Under the pieces are notes generated by a model, which saw only the letters and a program-made list of their open reading frames with translations, was not told the origin of the DNA and searched no databases. A stretch of DNA of 54,268 bases from Clostridia bacterium (GTDB taxonomy: Bacteria; Bacillota; Clostridia; Oscillospirales; Acutalibacteraceae): NCBI GenBank assembly GCA_017550625.1, contig JAFZOL010000002.1:1-54268 (forward strand), in the 5' to 3' direction. Position numbers and translations under genes: made by a program. How positions within the stretch are numbered: the first letter of the stretch is position 1; every line of letters starts with the position of its first letter. Shown piece by piece: positions 48,268 through 54,268 of this stretch.

Positions 48268-48301
48268 GACAAACTTTACGGATAATAGGCGATATAATAG
48301 G

Positions 48302-48333
48302 CCTGTCTGACACAGACAGGTCTTTTTATTTTT
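48302..48333 (+). terminator. Intrinsic terminator
   Basis: CCTGTCTG/CAGACAGG with loop ACA and a T-rich tail, between the glycoside hydrolase and the spoIIA operon. Confidence 0.88.
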
Positions 48334-48351
48334 GAAAAAAGGAGTGTTTCG

Positions 48352-48672
48352 ATGCGGATCACGAAAGAAGACGGCGTTCTCACGGTGTATCTGACCGGCG
48401 AGATCGACCACCACACGGCAAAGGCCGCCCGCGAGCAGGCCGACGCGGCGCTGACACAGGAAAAACCGCGTTTGCTGCGGCTCGATTTTTCGGGCGTGAC
48501 GTTCATGGATTCATCCGGCGTGGGGCTCATCATGGGGCGATACCGGAAGGCGGCCGCCCTCGGGGCGGCGGTCACGGTGCGGGGCCTCACGCGTCGCGAC
48601 GAACGGATCGTGAAGATGGCGGGGCTCGGCAGGCTCATACGCTTTGAAGAGAGAAAGGAGATCACGGTATGA
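48352..48672 (+). CDS. spoIIAA: Anti-sigma-F factor antagonist SpoIIAA
   Basis: A 106-residue STAS protein. 'LRLDFSGVTFMDSSGVGLIMGRY' contains the Ser-Ser pair (54-55); the second Ser is the residue phosphorylated by SpoIIAB in the family. Unphosphorylated SpoIIAA frees sigma-F in the forespore. It heads the classic spoIIAA-spoIIAB-sigF operon. The ATG follows AAAGGAG by 8 nt. Its stop overlaps the next start by 4 bp. Confidence 0.93.
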   Translation: MRITKEDGVLTVYLTGEIDHHTAKAAREQADAALTQEKPRLLRLDFSGVTFMDSSGVGLIMGRYRKAAALGAAVTVRGLTRRDERIVKMAGLGRLIRFEERKEITV

Positions 48673-49100
48673 ACAAACTCAATTCCTGCAAGCTACAGTT
48701 CCCGGCAAGATCGGTCAACGAGGGCTTCGCGCGCGCCGCGGCCGCGGCCTTCGCGGCCCTCGCCGACCCCACGGTGGAGGAGCTTTCGGACCTTCGCACC
48801 GCCGTGAGCGAGGCGGTGACGAACGCAATCGTGCACGGCTACCGGGAAACGAACGGCGCGGTGACGCTGGATATGACGCTGTACGAAGGCGGGCTCCTCC
48901 GCGTGAAGGTGCGCGATAAAGGCGTGGGGATCGAGGACGTGGAAAAGGCCCGCGAGCCCCTTTTCACCACAGCGGGCGGCGAGCGCAGCGGCCTCGGGTT
49001 TACGGTGATGGAGAGCTTCTGCGACCGCGTGACCGTGCGCTCGGTCCCGGGGCGCGGCACGGCCGTGACGCTCGACAAGTACATCAAGGGCAAGGCATGA
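48669..49100 (+). CDS. spoIIAB: Anti-sigma-F factor / serine kinase SpoIIAB
   Basis: A 143-residue GHKL-type kinase that holds sigma-F inactive and phosphorylates SpoIIAA. The ATP-binding boxes are clear: N-box 'SEAVTNAIVHGY', G1 'VRDKGVGIED' and G2 'GGERSGLGFTVM'. The length matches SpoIIAB (140-147). It overlaps both neighbours by 4 bp (ATGA), giving tight stoichiometric coupling. Confidence 0.95.
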   Translation: MNKLNSCKLQFPARSVNEGFARAAAAAFAALADPTVEELSDLRTAVSEAVTNAIVHGYRETNGAVTLDMTLYEGGLLRVKVRDKGVGIEDVEKAREPLFTTAGGERSGLGFTVMESFCDRVTVRSVPGRGTAVTLDKYIKGKA

Positions 49101-49750
49101 CGCTCACCGAAGCGCAGAAGGCGCTTGCCGAAGAAAACGTGGGGCTCGTGCACGCGTGCGCGAGGCGCTTTTTGGGGCGCGGGATCGATTACGAAGAGCT
49201 CGTGGGCGCGGGCAGCGTGGGGCTCGTGAAGGCCGCGGCGGGCTTCGAGCCCGCGCGCGGCTTTTGCTTTTCGACCTACGCCGTGCCGTCGATTTTGGGC
49301 GAGATGCGAAGGCTCTTTCGCGAGGGCGGCGGCGTGAAGCTCGGCCGCGGCGCGAAGGAGAAGGCGGCGGCGCTCATCAAAACGGCAAAAGCGCTCGGCG
49401 ACGAGCTCGGGCGCGAGCCGACCGTGGGCGAGATCGCGGCGAAAACGGGCGACGACCCCTGCGAGGCCGCCGCCCTGCTCGCGGCCATGCTGCCCGTAAA
49501 GTCCCTCACGACCGACGAAAACGACGAATCGGACCTGCCCGTGCCCTCGCACGAGGACGGGGTGATCGCGCGCCTCGACCTTCATACGGCGCTGGGGCGC
49601 TTAACGGACGGAGAGCGGGAGCTGATCAATCTCAGGTACCTCAAGAACCTGACGCAGAGCGAAGCCGGAAAGGCCCTCGGCATGACGCAGGTGCAGGTGT
49701 CGCGCGCCGAAAAACGCGTGCTTATGAAGCTTCGAAGATGGATGGAATAG
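49097..49750 (+). CDS. sigF: Forespore sigma factor SigF
   Basis: A 217-residue sigma-70-family factor. Region 2 is 'DYEELVGAGSVGLVKAAAGFEPARGFCFSTYAVPSILGEMRR', region 3 starts 'GREPTVGEIAAKTG', and region 4 'LRYLKNLTQSEAGKALGMTQVQVSRAEKRVL' is the -35 recognition helix-turn-helix. It directs early forespore transcription. The complete operon is strong evidence that this organism makes or once made endospores. It is somewhat shorter than Bacillus SigF (255), through a reduced N-terminus. Confidence 0.93.
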   Translation: MTLTEAQKALAEENVGLVHACARRFLGRGIDYEELVGAGSVGLVKAAAGFEPARGFCFSTYAVPSILGEMRRLFREGGGVKLGRGAKEKAAALIKTAKALGDELGREPTVGEIAAKTGDDPCEAAALLAAMLPVKSLTTDENDESDLPVPSHEDGVIARLDLHTALGRLTDGERELINLRYLKNLTQSEAGKALGMTQVQVSRAEKRVLMKLRRWME

Positions 49751-49761
49751 TCCCGAAAAAC

Positions 49762-49790
49762 ACTTGCAAATCACGCCCGGTTGTTGTATA
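49762..49790 (+). promoter_or_regulatory. hprK promoter
   Basis: TTGCAA (49762-49767) and TATACT (49785-49790) with a 17-bp spacer. Transcription would begin near 49797, so the first in-frame ATG (49801) is almost at the 5' end and the GTG at 49822 is the better start. Confidence 0.75.
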
Positions 49791-49821
49791 CTGAATCTGT
49801 ATGGGAAGGAGCGTGAGCGCG

Positions 49822-50790
49822 GTGGCAAAGACCTATTCGGTGTCGCTTGAAAAGGTGATCCGTGAAAATGCGCTGGAGACCCTGTATACGCCGACGGACC
49901 CGAAGGATCTGTTCGTGACGTCGAAGGATATTAACCGCCCGGGGCTGCTGCTCGCCGGGCACGACGCGTTTTTCGACCCCAAGCGCATCCAGTTTTTGGG
50001 GCTGGCGGAATTCGGTTATCTCAACTCTTTGACGGCGGACGAGCGCGAAGAGAGCCTCAGGCGCTTTTTCGAGACGAAGCCCGTTTGCACCATCGTGACG
50101 CGCGGCCTTGAGCCCACCGCCGAGATGCTGCCGCTTGCCGAAACCTATGAGGTTCCGCTCTTGAGGACCAACGAATCCACCTCCGCCGCCTCGGCCGCCC
50201 TCATCGCCTATCTCGGCGTGGAGCTCGCCGAGCGCATCACGCGCCACGGCGTGCTGGTGGAGGTGTACGGCGAGGGCATTCTGATCGTGGGCGACTCCGG
50301 GGTCGGCAAGAGCGAAACGGCGCTCGAGCTCATCAACCGCGGCCACCGGCTCATCGCCGACGACGCGGTGGAGATCCGCAAGGTGTCGTCGAAATCCCTC
50401 GTGGGCAGCGCGCCCGAGAACATCAGGCATTTCATAGAGCTGAGAGGCGTGGGCATCATCAACGCGCGCAACCTCTTCGGCATCGGCGCGGTGAAGCTGA
50501 CCGAAAAGATCAACATGATCATCAAGCTCGAGCAGTGGAACGAGAACCGCGTGTACGACCGCCTGGGGCTCGAGGACGACTATATGTCGGTGCTCGGCAT
50601 CAACATACCGGTCACCACGGTGCCCGTGAAGCCCGGGCGCAACCTCGCCATCATCATCGAGACCGCGGCGAAGAACAACCGCCAGAAGCGCATGGGCTAT
50701 TCGGCCGCCAAGGAGCTCATGATGAGCCTCGGCATGGGCCCCGAAGAGATCGAGGAGCCCGAGATCAATATTATCGAAGAATGGCTGTAA
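49822..50790 (+). CDS. hprK: HPr kinase/phosphorylase
   Basis: A 322-residue enzyme that phosphorylates HPr on Ser46 and reverses it, controlling carbon catabolite repression. Walker A 'GDSGVGKS' is at residues 157-164 and the K/P signature 'LRGVGIINARNLFGIGAV' follows. The N-terminal domain is also typical. The GTG at 49822 is preferred because AAGGAG lies 10 nt upstream and the promoter leaves no leader for the earlier ATG. It sets global sugar control for the many glycosidases around. Confidence 0.95.
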   Translation: MAKTYSVSLEKVIRENALETLYTPTDPKDLFVTSKDINRPGLLLAGHDAFFDPKRIQFLGLAEFGYLNSLTADEREESLRRFFETKPVCTIVTRGLEPTAEMLPLAETYEVPLLRTNESTSAASAALIAYLGVELAERITRHGVLVEVYGEGILIVGDSGVGKSETALELINRGHRLIADDAVEIRKVSSKSLVGSAPENIRHFIELRGVGIINARNLFGIGAVKLTEKINMIIKLEQWNENRVYDRLGLEDDYMSVLGINIPVTTVPVKPGRNLAIIIETAAKNNRQKRMGYSAAKELMMSLGMGPEEIEEPEINIIEEWL

Positions 50791-51088
50791 TAGCGCGGCA
50801 AAGCCGCGCGGGTGCGCGGGTGCACGGGTGCACGGTCCACGGGAGCGCGCAGAGCGCGCGGGGATGCGCCAGGTTTTTTAATGGGTAAGGGCGAAGCCCT
50901 TCCGACACTCCTCACTTCTCACCCCTCACCCCTCACTCTTTCTTTCCCCCTCGCTCCTGATTCCTAACTTGTTCTTTTGCGGCAGAGGTCTGCCGCGCTA
51001 CCGGATAAAACATTCCCGTGCACCCGTGCACCCATGCACCCGTGCACCCGCCGCCGCAGGCGGCAAATAAAAGAGAAGGAGACCTACC
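50791..51088. repeat. Intergenic stretch with word-like inverted tracts
   Basis: No gene was seen. It contains a GGGTGCAC-type tract (50808-50840), the inverted 24-bp segment shared with 10533 (50880-50903, with an AAGGGCGAAGCCCTT hairpin), a CTCACCC-type tract (50907-50936) and a GCACCCGT-type tract (51016-51050) that is the reverse complement of the first. Confidence 0.7.
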
Positions 51089-52039
51089 ATGTACAGAATC
51101 GGAATCGATCTCGGCGGCACGAACATCGTGGCCGGCGTGGTCAACGAAAACCTTGAGATCGTGGCAAAGGCCAACCGCCCCACCAACGCCCCCAGAGCCG
51201 CCGAAGGCATTTTCGACGACATGGCGCTGTGCGTCAGAGAGGCGATGGAGAAGGCCGGCGTCACGAAGGAGCAGGTCCGGAGCATCGGCGTTGGCACGCC
51301 GGGGAGCGTCAACAAGGAGCTCGGGCTCATCGAGTTCGCGAACAACCTCGGCTTCGACAACGTGCCCGCCTACCGCATGCTGCGCGAGCGCACGGGGATC
51401 GAAAACGTGTATTTCGACAACGACGCGAACTGCGCGGCGCTGGGCGAGGCGCTCGCCGGGTGCGGCAAGGGCGCGAAGGACTTCGTGATGATCACCCTCG
51501 GCACGGGCGTGGGCTCGGGCATCATCGCCAACGGCAAGCTCGTGACCGGCCTCAACTACGCCGCCGGCGAGATGGGCCACACCGTGATCGTCTACGGCGG
51601 CCTGCCCTGCAACTGCGGCAGACGCGGCTGCTGGGAGAAATATTCCTCCGCCACCGCCCTCATCTCGCAGACGAAGGACGCGATGCGCGAGAACCCCGAT
51701 TCCGTGATGTGGGACCTCGTGGACGACGACATTCTGAAGGTCACCGGGCGCACCGCCTTCGACGCGGCGCGCAAGGGCGACGAGCCCGCGAAAAAGGTCG
51801 TGGACACCTACGTCGCCTACCTCGCGTGCGGCATCTCGAACGTGGTGAACATCTTCCAGCCCGAGATCATCGCCGTGGGCGGCGGCATCGGCAACGAAAA
51901 AGAAAACCTGCTCGCGCCCGTGCGCAAGATTCTGGCGAGCGAGCGGTATTCCATCCACGCAAAGAAGCAGACCGAGCTCCGCGCCGCCACGCTCGGCAAC
52001 GACGCCGGCGTGATCGGCGCCGCGATGCTGGACGAATGA
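51089..52039 (+). CDS. ROK-family glucokinase
   Basis: A 316-residue sugar kinase that phosphorylates glucose or related hexoses in the cytosol. ATP loop 'GIDLGGTNIVAGVV' at residue 5, 'DNDANCAALGE' with the catalytic Asp, and the ROK zinc signature 'CNCGRRGCWEKYSS' preceded by 'GEMGH' are all present. The ATG follows AAGGAG. It is the entry step for sugars released by the glycosidases. Its stop overlaps murB. Confidence 0.93.
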   Translation: MYRIGIDLGGTNIVAGVVNENLEIVAKANRPTNAPRAAEGIFDDMALCVREAMEKAGVTKEQVRSIGVGTPGSVNKELGLIEFANNLGFDNVPAYRMLRERTGIENVYFDNDANCAALGEALAGCGKGAKDFVMITLGTGVGSGIIANGKLVTGLNYAAGEMGHTVIVYGGLPCNCGRRGCWEKYSSATALISQTKDAMRENPDSVMWDLVDDDILKVTGRTAFDAARKGDEPAKKVVDTYVAYLACGISNVVNIFQPEIIAVGGGIGNEKENLLAPVRKILASERYSIHAKKQTELRAATLGNDAGVIGAAMLDE

Positions 52040-52938
52040 GCATGGAGAAGTTCGACTTTCTCTCTTCCCTCGACGGCACGCTGCTTTATGAAGAGCCGCT
52101 GGCGGGGCATACGTCGTTTAAGATCGGCGGGAACGCCGAGGCGTTTTTCACGCCCCGTACCGAAGAAGCTCTCGCAAAGGCCGTGCGTTTCGCGAATGAA
52201 AACGATATCCCCTGCAGGATTTTAGGCAACGGCACGAACCTCTTGGTTCGCGACGAAGGCGTGCGGGGGCTCGTGATCGCGCTCTCGGGGGGCCTTACGG
52301 AGCTTTCTGAAACGGGCGACGGGGAAATTTATTGCGCCGCGGGCGTGAGCCTCAAGCGGCTTTGCACGTTCGCGCTCGAACGGTCGCTCACCGGCCTCGA
52401 GTTTGCCTACGGCATCCCGGGGAGCGTGGGCGGCGCGATCTATATGAACGCAGGCGCCTACGGCGGCGAAATCAAAAACGTGCTCGTGAGCGCGCGCGTG
52501 CTCGACCCGAAAACCGGCAGCATCGAGACGCTCGCCGCGGCGGGGCTTGACATCTCGTACCGCCACACACCGTTCATGACGAACGGGCTTGTGATCCTCG
52601 GCGGCACGTTCCGCCTCGAAAAGGGCGACGAAGAAACGATCCGCGCGCGCATGAACGAGCTCATGGGCAAACGTAAGGCGTCGCAGCCCCTCACCTACCC
52701 CTCGGCGGGGTCCACGTTCAAGCGCCCGAAAACCGGCTACGCCGCCGCTTTGATCGACGAGTGCGGCCTCAAGGGCTTTTCGGTGGGCGACGCGGAGGTA
52801 TCGATGAAGCACGCGGGCTTTGTGATCAATAAAGGCAGCGCCTCGTTCGACGACGTGATGCGCGTGATCGCGAACGTGCGCGAGACGGTGCTCGAGAAGA
52901 AACATACCTATCTCAGGACCGAAGTGGAGATCTGGTAG
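52036..52938 (+). CDS. murB: UDP-N-acetylenolpyruvoylglucosamine reductase
   Basis: A 300-residue FAD enzyme that makes UDP-MurNAc in peptidoglycan synthesis. The FAD-binding segment 'ILGNGTNLLVRDEGVRGLVI', the 'GIPGSVGGAIYMNAGAYGGEI' motif and the catalytic Ser in 'YPSAGSTFKRP' identify a type II MurB. Two ATGs are possible (52036 and 52042); the first overlaps the ROK stop as ATGA and is used. murB before whiA is a usual Firmicute order, although rapZ and the YvcK gene that normally stand between are missing. Confidence 0.95.
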   Translation: MSMEKFDFLSSLDGTLLYEEPLAGHTSFKIGGNAEAFFTPRTEEALAKAVRFANENDIPCRILGNGTNLLVRDEGVRGLVIALSGGLTELSETGDGEIYCAAGVSLKRLCTFALERSLTGLEFAYGIPGSVGGAIYMNAGAYGGEIKNVLVSARVLDPKTGSIETLAAAGLDISYRHTPFMTNGLVILGGTFRLEKGDEETIRARMNELMGKRKASQPLTYPSAGSTFKRPKTGYAAALIDECGLKGFSVGDAEVSMKHAGFVINKGSASFDDVMRVIANVRETVLEKKHTYLRTEVEIW

Positions 52939-52939
52939 C

Positions 52940-53839
52940 ATGTCTTTTTCATACGACGTAAAAACCGAACTGTCGCAGATCGAAAACGCCGCCTGCTGTG
53001 AAACGCAGCAGGCGCGCGCGCTGTTGCTGTTCGGGCGCGCGTGCTCGGGCGTGAGTTTGTCGCTCCTCACGGAGCACGAGGGCGCGGCGAACCGCTACGC
53101 CGACGCCGTGGCGCTGTTTTCGGGCGTGAAGCCGGACATAAGCCGCAGCGAAAGCGGGAACTATAAGGTGCAGGTGGACGACCGCAACGTGACCGACGCG
53201 GTGATGGGCGAGCTTTCGGCCGCCCGCAACGCGAAAAAGCAGCTGTGCATCGGCAAAATCGAGCGCGACTGCTGCGTGTCGGCGTTTCTGCGCGGGGCGT
53301 TTCTGTCCGCCGGGACCGTAACGAACCCCGACGTAGAGTACCACCTCGAGTTCTCGTGCCCCTCGGCTCACCTCGCGGAGGAGCTCATCGCCCTGCTGCA
53401 AAAGGCCGGGATCGAGGCCAGACGCACTTTGCGCGGCGGCGTGAACGTGGTGTATCTCAAAAAGAGCGAGGCCATCGAGGAGCTGCTGACCCTGATGGGC
53501 GCGACCGAAAATTCGCTGCTGCTGATGGGCGCGAAGATGTATAAGGACGTGCGCAACACCGTGAACAGGCGCGTCAATTTTGAGAATGCCAACACCGCGC
53601 GCTCGGTGGCCGCCGCCGGCAAGCAGCGGCAGGCGATCGAGATTCTGCAAAAGACCGGCCGCCTCAAGGAGCTGCCCGAAGAGCTTCGCACCCTTGCCGA
53701 AATGCGCATGGAGAACCCCGAGAGCACCACGAAGGAGCTCGTGGAGATGCTCGGCGGCACGCTCACGGTGTCGGGCGTGAACCACCGCTTCGGGCGGATC
53801 ATCAAGGCCGCGGGGCTTTCGGACACGCCGAAAAAATAA
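52940..53839 (+). CDS. whiA: DNA-binding protein WhiA
   Basis: A 299-residue WhiA, a LAGLIDADG-derived domain joined to a C-terminal helix-turn-helix. 'SYDVKTELSQI' at the N-terminus, 'RDCCVSAFLRGAFLSAGTVTNP', 'NTVNRRVNFENANTARSV' and 'SGVNHRFGRIIKAA' are characteristic. In Bacillus it influences chromosome segregation and division; in Actinobacteria it controls sporulation. It starts 1 bp after the murB stop. Confidence 0.95.
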   Translation: MSFSYDVKTELSQIENAACCETQQARALLLFGRACSGVSLSLLTEHEGAANRYADAVALFSGVKPDISRSESGNYKVQVDDRNVTDAVMGELSAARNAKKQLCIGKIERDCCVSAFLRGAFLSAGTVTNPDVEYHLEFSCPSAHLAEELIALLQKAGIEARRTLRGGVNVVYLKKSEAIEELLTLMGATENSLLLMGAKMYKDVRNTVNRRVNFENANTARSVAAAGKQRQAIEILQKTGRLKELPEELRTLAEMRMENPESTTKELVEMLGGTLTVSGVNHRFGRIIKAAGLSDTPKK

Positions 53840-53861
53840 ACACGGCAGTATATGCATATAT

Positions 53862-53897
53862 AAAAAAGCAGACTGATTTCAAATCAGCCTGCTTTTT
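53862..53897 (+). terminator. Intrinsic terminator
   Basis: GCAG-a-CTGATTT pairs with AAATCAG-c-CTGC and is followed by T5, after whiA. Confidence 0.88.
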
Positions 53898-53913
53898 CTG
53901 TTCTGCAGGGGAA

Positions 53914-54000
53914 ATGAAGTCGTCGGCTTCGCCGACTGATGAAGTTGTTCGCTTCGCTCACGAATGAAGACGGTCGCTTCGCTCCCTAATGAAGCAAAGA
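53914..54000. repeat. Tandem TTCG hairpin array, 25-bp period
   Basis: ATGAAG recurs at 53914, 53939, 53964 and 53989, exactly every 25 bp. Each unit holds a small hairpin core of the type TCGGCTTCGCCGA or TCGCTTCGCT. Related in style to the array at 15966. Confidence 0.72.
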
Positions 54001-54029
54001 CGCCCGCTGAAAGAAATCATTCCTTCATT

Positions 54030-54268
54030 GGGCGGTGCAGATAAGGGATAATACAGGTTTTTCGCCGCTCTTTCCCGCCCGAACTGCCCGCCCGGCAGGG
54101 GATATCCGCCAGGATTATCCCCTGCCGTTCAGATTGCTCGGACGAGAAATAGCTGGCGATAAAACTGCTTCGCACCGCAGGGGATGCAATTTTTGCGAAA
54201 GACAAGGCGCAGGGGACGGATAAACCTGACGGTTATCCGTCCCCTGCAACGCAGTATTTCACAAATAA
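54030..54268. mobile_element. MITE-like element, copy 2 (cut by window end)
   Basis: This is the reverse complement of the element at 9226-9506. It begins with the same 24-bp terminal repeat (GGGCGGTGCAGATAAGGG...) and keeps both internal hairpins; roughly 40 bp including the other end lie outside the window. By eye the copies differ at only a few positions per hundred, mostly just after the first hairpin. Confidence 0.75.

Noticed and set aside
48293-48298. TATAAT before the spoIIA operon as a housekeeping promoter
   Set aside because: No acceptable -35 lies 16-18 bp upstream, and a terminator sits between it and spoIIAA; a sporulation-specific promoter was not identified either.

Overview
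The window is 54 kb of dense, GC-rich DNA from a low-redundancy bacterial chromosome. It carries an intact spoIIAA-spoIIAB-sigF operon, hprK, whiA, Shine-Dalgarno-led genes with TTGACA/TATAAT promoters and a dockerin-bearing secreted protease. Together these point to an endospore-forming member of the Clostridia (Firmicutes), probably an uncultured gut- or rumen-type glycan degrader. The species cannot be read from the sequence. No rRNA, tRNA, CRISPR array or prophage was seen.

Layout. 1-4.3 kb is an iron module: feoA-feoA-feoB on the minus strand, divergent from a DtxR-type iron regulator and a CDF metal exporter. Four copies of a TTAGC-N4-GCTAA box tie the two arms together. 4.3-10.4 kb holds a secreted metallophosphoesterase, a GNAT acetyltransferase, a GH3 glycosidase and a GH16 glucanase, with a 281-bp MITE-like element between the last two. 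10.7-13.6 kb, minus strand, is the most striking part. It holds a retron: a reverse transcriptase with the NAxxH and VTG retron motifs, preceded by a 178-nt msr-msd RNA bounded by perfect 11-bp a1/a2 inverted repeats. Downstream lie a 57-aa protein, a DUF503 protein and a 379-aa unknown protein, none of which is a known retron effector.

13.8-25.4 kb holds esterases, a Gfo/Idh/MocA oxidoreductase, a TetR regulator, a MATE exporter, metallophosphoesterases and a GH38 alpha-mannosidase operon that ends in a 40-aa protein. 25.5-32.4 kb is a six-gene plus-strand operon: lipoprotein tyrosine phosphatase, VanX-like dipeptidase, a metallo-beta-lactamase/TIM-barrel fusion, a GH99-like protein, a GH16 enzyme and a sialidase-like beta-propeller. 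32.5-40.4 kb holds a metallophosphoesterase, an alanine symporter, an SDR with a queuosine-precursor transporter (possible preQ1 leader), a zinc-ribbon/TM2 protein, an EamA permease and the dockerin-HtrA protease. 40.4-48.3 kb holds an orphan HsdR-like helicase, a polysaccharide deacetylase, a third GH16 and a large GH106/GH2-like enzyme. 48.3-53.8 kb is core: spoIIA operon, hprK, a ROK glucokinase, murB and whiA.

How the parts fit. The glycosidases, esterases, oxidoreductase, ROK kinase and HPr kinase form a plausible polysaccharide breakdown and carbon-control set. The intergenic DNA is rich in dispersed repeats: an inverted pair of MITE-like elements at 9.2 and 54.0 kb, tandem arrays of small TTCG hairpins at 16.0 and 53.9 kb, and word-like low-complexity tracts at 10.5, 16.1 and 50.8-51.1 kb. 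Part of the retron msd resembles these hairpin repeats.
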